A program made the translations under genes and the position numbers. DNA of 64,000 nt from Paenibacillus crassostreae (GTDB lineage Bacteria > Bacillota > Bacilli > Paenibacillales > Paenibacillaceae): NCBI RefSeq assembly GCF_001857945.1, contig NZ_CP017770.1, positions 3,906,001-3,970,000 on the forward strand, read 5' to 3'. Below the pieces are notes generated by a model. It did not search any database, was not told the DNA's origin, and saw only the letters and a program-made list of their open reading frames with translations. Below, piece by piece: positions 1 through 6,857 of the stretch (position 1 is the stretch's first letter; every line of letters begins with the position of its first letter).

Positions 1-58
1 GCCATGGTCAGCCTCGCTGCCAGCGCATTGCCGGCTAAAGTCTTAAACAGCAGATATT

Positions 59-80
59 TCTCTCTCTCTCTCTCTCTCTC
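59..80. repeat. (TC)11 microsatellite
   Basis: Eleven uninterrupted TC dinucleotides. If the frame open from the left edge is real, the tract lies at its very 3' end and a slippage event would change the last residues and the stop. Read on the minus strand it is a GA tract with Shine-Dalgarno-like purine content. Confidence 0.9.
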
Positions 81-206
81 CTAAAATGGGGGCTGTTTGA
101 GCTTCAATTCAAAGGAGAAATTAATTTTTCGCTTTCGAACACGCCGCAAGTAGATCCTATACATAAACAGGGGTCGGCAGATGGCAAGAACACCGTATAA
201 AAGGGA

Positions 207-232
207 GGAGACGCATGCGTCTCCCTCTGATT
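207..232 (+). terminator. Perfect GC-rich hairpin followed by T run
   Basis: An 18-bp perfect palindrome (GGAGACGCA / TGCGTCTCC, 207-224) is followed by CTCTGATTTTT. The T run makes it look like a forward Rho-independent terminator, perhaps for whatever gene ends at the left edge. Confidence 0.5.
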
Positions 233-337
233 TTTACCGATTGAAACAGGATTTTGTTTTTGACCTTGCGAGCTGCTCACCGCCTTACGTTGCTGTTTGC
301 CTACACTTATCGTTGTGAAAACGCCTGAGCATTATCT

Positions 338-601
338 TCACTGATCAAACAAAGAAACAGTAGGGTTAGGTACAAGCATTTTTGCAGATGAAGATAATTT
401 AAGTGTAGTTTGACTCCTTGAAGTCGCATTATCAAATATACTAATCCATTCATTGTTTACACTCATTATTTTCTTTATGATTTCATCAGGATAATCTGTT
501 TGATTTTGATGCTGTTGGAAGTACAAACTAATATCCTGAGCAATTTTACTGGATAAGTTATTCCTTTCATCATCATGCTTCTTATCAATTGTGTTATCCA
601 T
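338..601 (-). CDS. Small hypothetical protein downstream of the two-HTH gene
   Basis: An 87-residue acidic, Asn/Gln-rich protein with no recognised domain. I prefer the ATG at 601; an in-frame TTG at 610 would add three residues. It begins about 30 bp after the stop of the excisionase-like gene on the same strand, so the two are probably co-transcribed. No membrane segment or signal peptide is visible. Function unknown; the only clue is the DNA-binding protein next to it, which suggests an accessory or mobile-element-derived pair. Confidence 0.5.
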   Translation of the reverse strand: MDNTIDKKHDDERNNLSSKIAQDISLYFQQHQNQTDYPDEIIKKIMSVNNEWISIFDNATSRSQTTLKLSSSAKMLVPNPTVSLFDQ

Positions 602-632
602 CTGATTCAATTCCGCATACGAGGAAAGGAAT

Positions 633-1373
633 CTAAAACCTTTCCTCTAAGCGTTTTAAAGCCTTTTCGTAAGCCAGCACTCGCTCCTTCTCTTCCCAAT
701 CAAGCCTTTTCAGAATTCGTTCCCAATAAATATTCCCAGAGTCCGCATAGGATTTTGCAGTTTCTCTCCACAGGAAAGCCTCAGCTTCTTCAAGTACGAT
801 ATAGTATCTGCTCTGTATTTTGAAATGGGGCATGCCATCTTCTTTAATTAAGCTATATATAGTCGCAGGGCTTGTCCGAAAGTGCTTTGATGCCTCTTTA
901 ATCGTAAGAATGGTTCTTCCGTAATACCTCTCCCTCTCTCCCTTAGTCAATTGATTTATCTCGTCTGAGAAATTCGCTAGTTCTTCCTTAAAGATCTTTC
1001 TGATTATCTCCTCGATCATCTCAGGCTCCCCCTTTGACTTTTCAAAATTTCTAATTTCCTCTTGTACTACTTTTACATCCCACTCTTTTTCCGGATCCTT
1101 CCACCTGTTTGCGCGGAACATAACGATGGTCTCTTCAATTTCATTGTAATCAAAAATAATTCTCGCCCTTACTTTCCTGTGTGGCATTGCCCTTGTATAG
1201 GTCAGCTGTCGTAATGTATAAACTCCTATGCCCGTTCTATCCGCAACCTCACTTATTGTCATGTATTGTTTTAAGGTAAGACTATGTCGTGTCTTAATTT
1301 CTATTAAAGTTTGAACTAGTTCATCTCTAAGGAGTCGCTGAAGATGGTGTTCAAAAATAAAGTCGTCCATCAA
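633..1373 (-). CDS. Protein with two excisionase/MerR-like helix-turn-helix domains
   Basis: A 246-residue protein with two separate winged-HTH-like segments. The first (about residues 40-95) has ISEVADRTGIGVYTLRQL followed by an RxIFDYNEIEE wing; the second (about 155-205) has TIKEASKHFRTSPATIYSLI followed by a QSRYYIV segment. Both match the pattern of excisionase-family (HTH_17) domains: recognition helix, then a short hydrophobic strand with a basic turn. Between them is a charged helical linker. Two such domains suggest binding to a bipartite or directly repeated DNA site. It is followed by a small acidic protein and faces a broken small gene across a 80-bp promoter region. Regulator or recombination-directionality-like factor; no integrase is present nearby, so the role is open. 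Confidence 0.65.
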   Translation of the reverse strand: MMDDFIFEHHLQRLLRDELVQTLIEIKTRHSLTLKQYMTISEVADRTGIGVYTLRQLTYTRAMPHRKVRARIIFDYNEIEETIVMFRANRWKDPEKEWDVKVVQEEIRNFEKSKGEPEMIEEIIRKIFKEELANFSDEINQLTKGERERYYGRTILTIKEASKHFRTSPATIYSLIKEDGMPHFKIQSRYYIVLEEAEAFLWRETAKSYADSGNIYWERILKRLDWEEKERVLAYEKALKRLEERF

Positions 1374-1455
1374 GCTTAATCCACCTCGTTTATTCTCAAT
1401 TTGTTGTATAATAGATTACACGCATGATTCCTATTGAAGTAGGTGTTTTCCCAAT

Positions 1456-1758
1456 ATGGAGAGACAAGAAATCAAAGACACGTTAGAATCACTATATAAT
1501 GATTATTATGACGGATTATATTCAGAGGAACAATTAAAGGCAGAATTAAAGACCCTCTATCTCGGTAGTACAATTAGTGCAGACGAATAGTCAGAGTTAA
1601 TCCTAGACGCCCAGTGGAAAAACGCTAGTGAAAAGGATTATTTAGATAAGAAGATACAGATAGCCGAAGAATCTGATAGGGGTGGAGATGTGTTCTTTTG
1701 TATAGCCTCTCGGCATTCGCCGATGCTTGGGCTTGTATTGATTATTTTATTTTATTGA
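1456..1758 (+). pseudogene. Small ORF interrupted by an in-frame amber codon
   Basis: From the ATG at 1456 the frame encodes 44 acidic, helical residues ending at TAG 1588-1590, then continues open for 55 more codons to TGA 1756-1758. The continuation keeps coding character (charged helix with KNASEKDYLDKK) and ends in a hydrophobic GLVLIILFY tail. The simplest reading is a roughly 100-residue gene with one nonsense mutation; the 44-residue product could still be made. No recognised domain. It is divergent from the two-HTH gene. Confidence 0.45.
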
Positions 1759-1818
1759 TACAATATTAATTGGCATCATTTTTAAATAATCTAATTAAAA
1801 ATCTAAGGAGTGAAACGA

Positions 1819-2247
1819 ATGTCAGTTGATGTTAATCTTAGTTTTAATGGGAATACTCGTGAAGCCGTTGAGTTTTACGCAGAGGTTTTTGGGATAGAAA
1901 AAACCCATTTTATGACCTTTGGAGAAACCCCCTCTCATCCAGACTATCCGCTTCCTGAAGAAGCCAAAAATTTAGTTATGCTCTCAAGACTTAATATTGA
2001 AGGAAGCAATGTAATGTTCTCTGATGTTTATCCAGGTTCGCCATTTATTGCCGGAAATAATATAAGCCTTTCCTTAGTTAATGCTGACATGGATGGAATT
2101 AAAGCTGCATTCGATAAACTTAAAGTAGGCGGCACTGTAGTCATGGAGCTTCAAGAAACCTTTTGGTCCAAATTATACGGTGGCTTAATAGATAAATTCG
2201 GGATTACTTGGCAGTTTAGTTACGATGATGGTTCCAAGAACATGTAA
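1819..2247 (+). CDS. VOC-superfamily protein, PhnB/YjdN-like
   Basis: A 142-residue protein of the vicinal-oxygen-chelate fold, of the PhnB/3-demethylubiquinone-methyltransferase-like group: opening strand VNLSFNGNTREAVEFY, central LSRLNIEGSNVMFSD, and closing GGLIDKFGITWQF are typical. A GTG nine bases upstream is in frame, but AAGGAG (1805-1810) covers it and sits 8 bp from ATG 1819, which is therefore the start. Members bind a metal or small substrate; many are uncharacterised and the substrate cannot be read from sequence. Stands alone, followed by a long hairpin. Confidence 0.85.
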   Translation: MSVDVNLSFNGNTREAVEFYAEVFGIEKTHFMTFGETPSHPDYPLPEEAKNLVMLSRLNIEGSNVMFSDVYPGSPFIAGNNISLSLVNADMDGIKAAFDKLKVGGTVVMELQETFWSKLYGGLIDKFGITWQFSYDDGSKNM

Positions 2248-2273
2248 TTTTAAATATACACGGAACAAATATT

Positions 2274-2320
2274 AAAGGATATAGAACTTTTCTTAGTTAA
2301 GAAAAGACTCTATATCCTTT
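2274..2320 (+). terminator. Long AT-rich hairpin after the VOC gene
   Basis: A perfect 12-bp outer stem (2274-2285 with 2309-2320) encloses a second perfect 9-bp stem (2287-2295 with 2298-2306). It lies just after the VOC gene. The 3' arm ends in CCTTT without a clear T run, so termination is likely but not certain. Confidence 0.55.
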
Positions 2321-2482
2321 ATGATTGTTGAAACAGACATATATATTTAAGCTTCAACTTAGCTCAATTGAAATTAATTCATACAGAGCGTTCACATTAC
2401 ATCCAATTGTGTCGGCGATAGATATTGCGATTTTACACATTCGTAGGAAACAATTATCGTGATAAAGAGAGGGTAGTATGAA

Positions 2483-2872
2483 ATGCTGTTACAGAGAGAG
2501 TTAGTCATACGGTTTCTAAAATATAGTGTCGTCGGTTGTATTAGTATTGGTATATATTTCCTTTTTGTTTTTATTTTTATAGAAAGATACCAATGGGATC
2601 CTGTAGCTGGATCTGCAGCTGCTTTTATCTTTATGACGCTAGTGTCGTTTTTTATAAACGTTCGTTATACGTATGGAAGTAGTTTTACCCATCAGAGATT
2701 CTTTCGTTTTTTAGTGGTGTCGCTAGTTGGATTCTCATTGAATTTCTTCCTAATGTTTCTCATCGTTCACATTCTTTCTTTTCATTACTTAATGGGTGAG
2801 TTGGTAACAATTTTGATAATTCCGATAGTCAACTTTCTATTAAATAATTATTGGACTTTTCAAGCAGAATAA
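2483..2872 (+). CDS. GtrA family membrane protein
   Basis: A 129-residue protein with four predicted membrane segments (about 8-32, 40-60, 72-95, 100-122). The FLKYSVVGCISIGIYF start, the FFINVRYTY motif after segment two and the closing LLNNYWTF are diagnostic of GtrA. The family is thought to move or flip lipid-linked sugars for cell-surface or teichoic-acid glycosylation and often pairs with a GT2 glycosyltransferase; none adjoins it here. Ribosome site GAGAGGG ends about 10 bp before ATG 2483. Confidence 0.88.
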   Translation: MLLQRELVIRFLKYSVVGCISIGIYFLFVFIFIERYQWDPVAGSAAAFIFMTLVSFFINVRYTYGSSFTHQRFFRFLVVSLVGFSLNFFLMFLIVHILSFHYLMGELVTILIIPIVNFLLNNYWTFQAE

Positions 2873-2882
2873 ATAAGGTAGC

Positions 2883-3458
2883 TTATTTAATCACTTCGTA
2901 ACATAACCGTAGAGATCCGCTTGTCTCGTAGTGCTGTGTTCGCAGGAGCTTTAAATCTTTTCTACTTGAGATGTTTTTCAGATACCTATGGCCACTTCCA
3001 AGGATAATAGGGTGAACGATCATACTAAATTCATCAACCAAGCTAGCATTTAGCAGGCTTTGTACCAGATCGGCACTTGCCGGGATAACGATATCGCCAT
3101 TAAACTCCTTTTTAAGCTCGACCAATTTCGCCTCCACATCGCCGGATAGAAGCGTGATCGTATCTTTGTAATCACCCCACTTCACATCACACTCACGATT
3201 GCGAGTTGCCACATACTTGTGGGTCTTGTTCATGGCATCAGCCCAATCTCCCTCTTGAAAGGGCCAGTAGGTGGAGAATCCTTCATACGTGACTCGACCC
3301 ATTAAGAGTGCTTCAGCCTGCTGAAACATAATCAGATTATTCATGGTCGCATCTATGACACCTGGCATTGCCCAGCTAACCATATTATCTTCATCACCCT
3401 TCGGTCCTGTAAAAATACCATCCAAAGTGCAGCTTACTGACGCTATTACTTTTCCCAT
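2883..3458 (-). CDS. Dihydrofolate reductase family protein (RibD C-terminal-like)
   Basis: A 191-residue protein of the DHFR/RibD C-terminal fold: SVSCTLDGIFTGP at the N-terminus, ALLMGRVTYEGFSTYWP in the nucleotide-binding region, and VHPIILGSGHRYL near the end. These YyaP/YwjB-like proteins are NADPH-binding reductases of mostly unknown substrate and are not the essential folate enzyme. ATG 3458 is preceded by GAGGATTG. The gene is separated from the VOC gene upstream on the same strand by a strong hairpin, so it probably has its own promoter. Confidence 0.85.
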   Translation of the reverse strand: MGKVIASVSCTLDGIFTGPKGDEDNMVSWAMPGVIDATMNNLIMFQQAEALLMGRVTYEGFSTYWPFQEGDWADAMNKTHKYVATRNRECDVKWGDYKDTITLLSGDVEAKLVELKKEFNGDIVIPASADLVQSLLNASLVDEFSMIVHPIILGSGHRYLKNISSRKDLKLLRTQHYETSGSLRLCYEVIK

Positions 3459-3482
3459 TTTATCAATCCTCGCTTTATTCTA

Positions 3483-3530
3483 GGGCTGACCCAAAAGTCA
3501 TTATTTATGATTTTTGGGTCAGCCCTTCTT
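3483..3530. terminator. Perfect 14-bp hairpin between two minus-strand genes
   Basis: GGGCTGACCCAAAA (3483-3496) pairs perfectly with 3512-3525. It lies between the VOC gene and the DHFR-family gene, both on the minus strand, and would end the VOC transcript. A T-rich stretch (TTCTTTTCC) follows on the plus strand. Confidence 0.7.
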
Positions 3531-3554
3531 TTCCTCATTGTAGTAAGAAATGAA

Positions 3555-3971
3555 TTACGCTTGGTGTGTTTCTGGATCTTCCATATGAAAGACTTCCCAT
3601 ATGTGTCCGTTAATATCTTGGAAGCTCCAACTGTACATATAACCTAAATCCTGTTGGTCATTCGACGGAGTTCCACCAGCAGCAAGGGCCTTATTTACAA
3701 TCTCATCCACCTGTGCACGGCTGTCAACAGCTAGGGCGATGAGCATTTCTGTGTATTTTGTTGCATCGACCAGTTCCTTCTTGGTGAACGATTGAAAAAA
3801 CGGTTCCACGAGCATCATGGCATAAGTACTATCGTTGATAACCATGCTAGTGGCATTATCGTCTGTGAATTGCATATTGAACTCGAAGCCAACTTTCGTG
3901 AAGAAATCCATCGTTTTTTTCAAATCCTTAACGGGCAAATTAATAAATGTTTTGCTTGGTTGGAATGCCAT
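3555..3971 (-). CDS. VOC-superfamily protein, glyoxalase/lactoylglutathione-lyase-like
   Basis: A 138-residue vicinal-oxygen-chelate protein with the paired modules expected of the fold: FINLPVKDLKKTMDFFTKVGFEF near the start, a TYAMMLVEP strand, and a closing WSFQDINGHIWEVFHM strand carrying the usual metal-site glutamate position. It resembles YvbX/glyoxalase-like proteins that are stand-alone in many Bacillales. GAGGTG lies 8 bp before ATG 3971. The substrate cannot be predicted; not clearly related to the PhnB-like protein at 1.8 kb. Confidence 0.85.
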   Translation of the reverse strand: MAFQPSKTFINLPVKDLKKTMDFFTKVGFEFNMQFTDDNATSMVINDSTYAMMLVEPFFQSFTKKELVDATKYTEMLIALAVDSRAQVDEIVNKALAAGGTPSNDQQDLGYMYSWSFQDINGHIWEVFHMEDPETHQA

Positions 3972-4094
3972 TCTGAATCACCTCGTAGATTATTATAACT
4001 TTACAAATATAAAGTAAAATTATTAACTTAAGAATAAAATTTAATTTAACTAATGTCAAGTAGTATTTGACTTAAAATATATTAAGTTTAAAAA

Positions 4095-4123
4095 AAGACC
4101 GAGTGTGGAGTACACTCGGTCTT
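4095..4123 (-). terminator. Rho-independent terminator of the tetR-like gene
   Basis: AAGACCGAGTGT pairs with ACACTCGGTCTT across a 5-nt loop; on the minus strand the stem is followed by TTTTTTAAAC. Placed directly after the TetR-family stop codon. Confidence 0.88.
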
Positions 4124-4144
4124 CGGTCTAGATAGCTATCGATT

Positions 4145-4747
4145 TCACTCGGCTGAATTGCGAAATATTTTTTCGCTGATCTGTGTAAGAAAAGCCATCC
4201 ATTGTTCTTGAAATTGTTTGTCGGTAGGATCCATCCCAGTTATCATATTTGTTGCATCAGCGAAGACCAGCGGATAGGTGGTTAAGCTGGTAATTGCTAG
4301 AGTCAGCAAGGCAGGATCTAAGTCTTCGGGAACAAGTCCAATTTCTTGTTTAGCTTTTAAATCTTCGACGTAGGATTGAAGGACTTGCTTTCTAATGGTT
4401 TCTCTTTGAGGATTTTTGGGTTGGTCTTCAAGCGCTTCCCATGCCGTAAACTTTTGGAAATCCATCCGATATTCAATATTTACCCTTAAACGGTGCTCTG
4501 CTAGGAGGGCAGGATTTGTTGGAGTTTGCAAAGTAATTGGCTGATGTTGGCTATATAAGTTATCCATCACTGCTTCGAAAATATCATCTTTTCCCTTGAA
4601 ATAATGATACAACAATTGCTTTTTGACATTCGCTCTTGTAGCGATTGATTCAATTCGAGTAGCAGAGAACCCTTTTGAGAAAAATTCTTCTCTTGCTGCA
4701 TCAAGTATCTTTTTACGCGTACGTTCCGCGTTTCGAATCTCACCCAA
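4145..4747 (-). CDS. TetR/AcrR family transcriptional repressor
   Basis: A 200-residue regulator. The N-terminal 50 residues carry the TetR signature (KILDAAREEFFSKGFSATRI, then VKKQLLYHYFKGKDDIF); the C-terminal part is the variable ligand-binding and dimerisation domain, with MDFQKFTAWEAL typical of the YttP/TetR_C group. Start is TTG 4747 with GGAG 8 bp upstream; no earlier in-frame ATG has a better site. Its own promoter region is shared with the divergent FusB-type leader region, but no clear dyad operator was found. Ligand unknown. Confidence 0.88.
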   Translation of the reverse strand: MGEIRNAERTRKKILDAAREEFFSKGFSATRIESIATRANVKKQLLYHYFKGKDDIFEAVMDNLYSQHQPITLQTPTNPALLAEHRLRVNIEYRMDFQKFTAWEALEDQPKNPQRETIRKQVLQSYVEDLKAKQEIGLVPEDLDPALLTLAITSLTTYPLVFADATNMITGMDPTDKQFQEQWMAFLTQISEKIFRNSAE

Positions 4748-4873
4748 TTTTTCATCTCCATTACGTTGTTCTGTAATGAAACTATATAAGTTAATTTACT
4801 ATGAGTCAAGTTAGGGGAACGTTCTTAGTGATTACTGAGAGTTGAGGTTAGTGATTTTAATGTTTTTTGAATG

Positions 4874-4903
4874 TTGCGAAAAAAGGAAAGGTTATTTTAT
4901 ACT
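4874..4903 (+). promoter_or_regulatory. SigA-type promoter of the FusB-like gene
   Basis: TTGCGA (4874-4879), 18-bp spacer, TATACT (4898-4903). Transcription from here would include the 15-codon leader ORF and a roughly 200-nt leader before the main gene. Confidence 0.6.
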
Positions 4904-4926
4904 AAACGTAGAAAGGGGGCGATAGG

Positions 4927-4974
4927 ATGGCAAATCACATTGCCAGAGTAAGTATCTACTCATGCGAAGCCTAA
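4927..4974 (+). CDS. Putative 15-residue leader peptide
   Basis: A 15-codon ORF (MANHIARVSIYSCEA) preceded by a strong ribosome site, AAAGGGGG, within the leader of the EF-G-binding protein gene. It is far too short for a domain. Known fusB genes of staphylococci are inducible and have been described with a leader-peptide attenuator, so a regulatory leader is a reasonable reading, but the mechanism here is inference. Confidence 0.45.
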   Translation: MANHIARVSIYSCEA

Positions 4975-5065
4975 TAATAGGGCGATACTTTGTATGGGGA
5001 GAACAGTTGTTGTTAACATGGTCGCCCAAGAGAGCATATATCGTTTCTAATACTGGGCTTTGCAA

Positions 5066-5092
5066 CTTATTTTCTTGTCAACAAAAAATAAG
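5066..5092 (+). promoter_or_regulatory. Hairpin touching the ribosome site of the FusB-like gene
   Basis: CTTATTTT (5066-5073) can pair with AAAATAAG (5085-5092), covering the first bases of the AAGGAG site (5090-5095) of the ATG at 5106. A second weak pairing, GGGCGA (4980-4985) with TCGCCC (5022-5027), lies between leader ORF and hairpin. Both are compatible with translational attenuation; stem strength is low. Confidence 0.35.
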
Positions 5093-5105
5093 GAGCTGTT
5101 TAGTA

Positions 5106-5756
5106 ATGGTTAACCCATTCATTAGAAACAATCAATATAACTTAATCAAGAAGCAGGTTGGTCTGTTGCAACATGCTTGTAACACCGTTTCTGATCCGAA
5201 AGTGATCGAAGCGGTTAGATATAGTGCACAATCCAAAATTATTGATGCGTTACCGGGTATAACAGAGTTTCAAAAACAAATGTTAGAGAACATTTCGACG
5301 TTAAATACGTCTGGAGAATTTCATCAATATTTGCGTTCATTGGAACCTTATATGGAGGAATTTAAACAGGTATCAGAAAAGCAGATTATTAAACTATTTC
5401 CTAAAATAAAAAAAATGAAGGTTCCCGATTTAACCGAAATCGATTACCGGTATATGACCTACCTTGGCTGGAACGATATCGCATTGAATAAATTGTTTCT
5501 CGTTTATTATCTTAACGGGAAGCTCGTTGGTGTAGAAGGCAAGTGTACCCCTGCGAATAAGAAAGGCTTTTGCCTTTTTTGTAAAAGATATGAAGAGGTG
5601 GCATTTTTATCAGTGATTACGAAATCGAAACCGGCTAACGCTACTCCTGATTACTATAAGGCAATTGGTAACTATGTGTGTGTGAACAGTGAAACCTGCA
5701 ATAAGAACATCACAGATGTTTCCGCATTGGAGAAATTCATTCATAATAGTTGGTGA
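5106..5756 (+). CDS. FusB/FusC-family elongation factor G-binding protein
   Basis: A 216-residue protein, the usual length of the FusB/Fbp family. The N-terminal half is helical (NPFIRNNQYNLIKKQ opening typical of the family); the C-terminal half is the treble-clef zinc domain with cysteines in GKC...GFCLFC and YVCVNSETC. Family members bind EF-G and release it from stalled ribosomes; in staphylococci this gives fusidic acid resistance, in other Bacillales the chromosomal copies may serve ordinary ribosome rescue. The frame extends upstream without a stop to an ATG at 4962, but AAGGAG lies 10 bp before ATG 5106 and family alignment starts there. Preceded by a leader ORF and hairpins; followed by a strong terminator. 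Confidence 0.88.
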   Translation: MVNPFIRNNQYNLIKKQVGLLQHACNTVSDPKVIEAVRYSAQSKIIDALPGITEFQKQMLENISTLNTSGEFHQYLRSLEPYMEEFKQVSEKQIIKLFPKIKKMKVPDLTEIDYRYMTYLGWNDIALNKLFLVYYLNGKLVGVEGKCTPANKKGFCLFCKRYEEVAFLSVITKSKPANATPDYYKAIGNYVCVNSETCNKNITDVSALEKFIHNSW

Positions 5757-5837
5757 GGAAGCATGAATCATAATGGGTTCAAGTAATTTTCTCAATCGTG
5801 TGAACATCAATTATTAAATATCTAATATCAGATTTTG

Positions 5838-5908
5838 AAAATCCCCCACAATTGGCCGGCACCCTCTCCGAAAGGAGAGGATACACGGATAAAAATGGGG
5901 GATTTTTT
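5838..5908 (+). terminator. Compound terminator after the FusB-like gene
   Basis: AAATCCCCCA pairs with TGGGGGATTTTTT, enclosing a second GC-rich hairpin CCTCTCC-GAAA-GGAGAGG. The outer stem ends in a T run. The nested layout is larger than a plain terminator, but I could not match it to a riboswitch consensus and the upstream leader is missing. Confidence 0.75.
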
Positions 5909-6003
5909 GTGATCAAGGAAATGAAGGGTCAGTGGTATTCCACTCTTATGGTAAGCATACATTAGAAGGAAAAGCCGGACGGGCTGCCATGCCATACCAA
6001 TAA
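5902..6003 (+). pseudogene. Possible 3' remnant of a lost gene
   Basis: One frame running out of the terminator to TAA at about 6001-6003 reads FHSYGKHTLEGKAGRAAMPYQ, which has normal protein character but no start codon and no room upstream. It looks like the tail of a deleted gene; family not identified. Confidence 0.25.
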
Positions 6004-6015
6004 GGATGATACCTA

Positions 6016-6675
6016 GTGAAAAGAAATAGAGAATACATATTTAGTGGATTATTTCTGCGTCGATTGCTGATGAGAAGTATCTTCATTTTCGCAGGATCTG
6101 TCATCCAGGGGTTTGCCATGGGTGTATTTCTGTTCCCTCATTCCATCCCTTCGGGAGGTGGGGCAGGTATAGCGGTATTACTGAATTATTTATTCCATAT
6201 TCCAATAAGTATTGGTTTATGGCTTTCAAATTTTGTATTTCTAATCTCTTCTGTTCATTATCTCGGGAAGGTCAGTGCCATCGGGACAATCATAACGATA
6301 ACTATTACCTCCGTTTCAGTGAATGTCTTTGATGTATATTTGACTTCACCATTTACGAATTTATGGATTGATCTCTTGATGGGCTCTATGGTACTTGGCT
6401 GTGGTGTTTCCATACTTTTAAGACAAGGTGTTTCAAATGGCGGAATCGGGTTTGCTGCATTAGCGATTGCGAAATATAAGAATGTTGACCCTGCAAAGGT
6501 TTTATTTTGGCTGAATGGTGGAATCATTATTATTGCTGCATATGTTATTGATTGGTTTATAATTATTCAGGCCATTATTTGTCAGGGGATTTCAACGAGA
6601 ATTGTTAGTAGGTTATATAATACTTCTTTCGGGGAAAATCAAACTTTCACAATAGCGTGGCGTAAGAAGAAATGA
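6016..6675 (+). CDS. YitT family membrane protein
   Basis: A 219-residue membrane protein with about five hydrophobic segments and the family hallmarks: IQGFAMGVFLFPHSIPSGG in the first hairpin, and RQGVSNGGIGFAALAI with DPAKVLFWLNG in the middle. YitT/YpjC/YxkD-type proteins are widespread in Firmicutes, with no firmly known transport substrate. It is near the short end of the family and lacks the extended C-terminal DUF2179 domain. Start is GTG 6016 with AAGGAT 8 bp before it. Confidence 0.82.
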   Translation: MKRNREYIFSGLFLRRLLMRSIFIFAGSVIQGFAMGVFLFPHSIPSGGGAGIAVLLNYLFHIPISIGLWLSNFVFLISSVHYLGKVSAIGTIITITITSVSVNVFDVYLTSPFTNLWIDLLMGSMVLGCGVSILLRQGVSNGGIGFAALAIAKYKNVDPAKVLFWLNGGIIIIAAYVIDWFIIIQAIICQGISTRIVSRLYNTSFGENQTFTIAWRKKK

Positions 6676-6770
6676 TCACATCACTATAAAAGTGAGATGT
6701 TTGCATACTTTAACTTCAAACAGAGCATCATAATTTATGTGAATAAAGTGACTTAATTCTTACAACAGTG

Positions 6771-6804
6771 AAGAGATGTTCCATGTTTTGGAATGTCTCT
6801 TTTC
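6771..6804 (+). terminator. Terminator between yitT-like and MFS genes
   Basis: AAGAGATGTTCCA pairs with TGGAATGTCTCTT (two G-T wobbles) and is followed by TTTT. It separates the YitT gene from the downstream three-gene unit. Confidence 0.65.
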
Positions 6805-6857
6805 GTTCTGTCCATATTACAAACACCGAAATCACCAGCAAGAGGAGCCTATAACTG

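Larger units (their letters stand above)
1..337. other. Left-edge region without a convincing gene
   Basis: One forward frame is open from base 1 to a TAA at 82-84 and could be the 3' end of a gene starting outside the window; its last seven codons are the TC tract (Ser-Leu repeats). A 45-codon ATG frame at 181-318 has no good ribosome site and resembles nothing I recognise. A hairpin at 207-224 is listed separately. Otherwise I see nothing supportable. Confidence 0.35.

Noticed and set aside
4962..5105. 48-residue N-terminal extension of the FusB-like protein
   Set aside because: Open frame, but the family starts at 5106, which has its own AAGGAG site; the extension lies in the leader region.
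5838..5908. Riboswitch in the nested hairpin after the FusB-like gene
   Set aside because: Conserved riboswitch core sequences were not found and the hairpin directly follows a gene with a T run, so a compound terminator is simpler.
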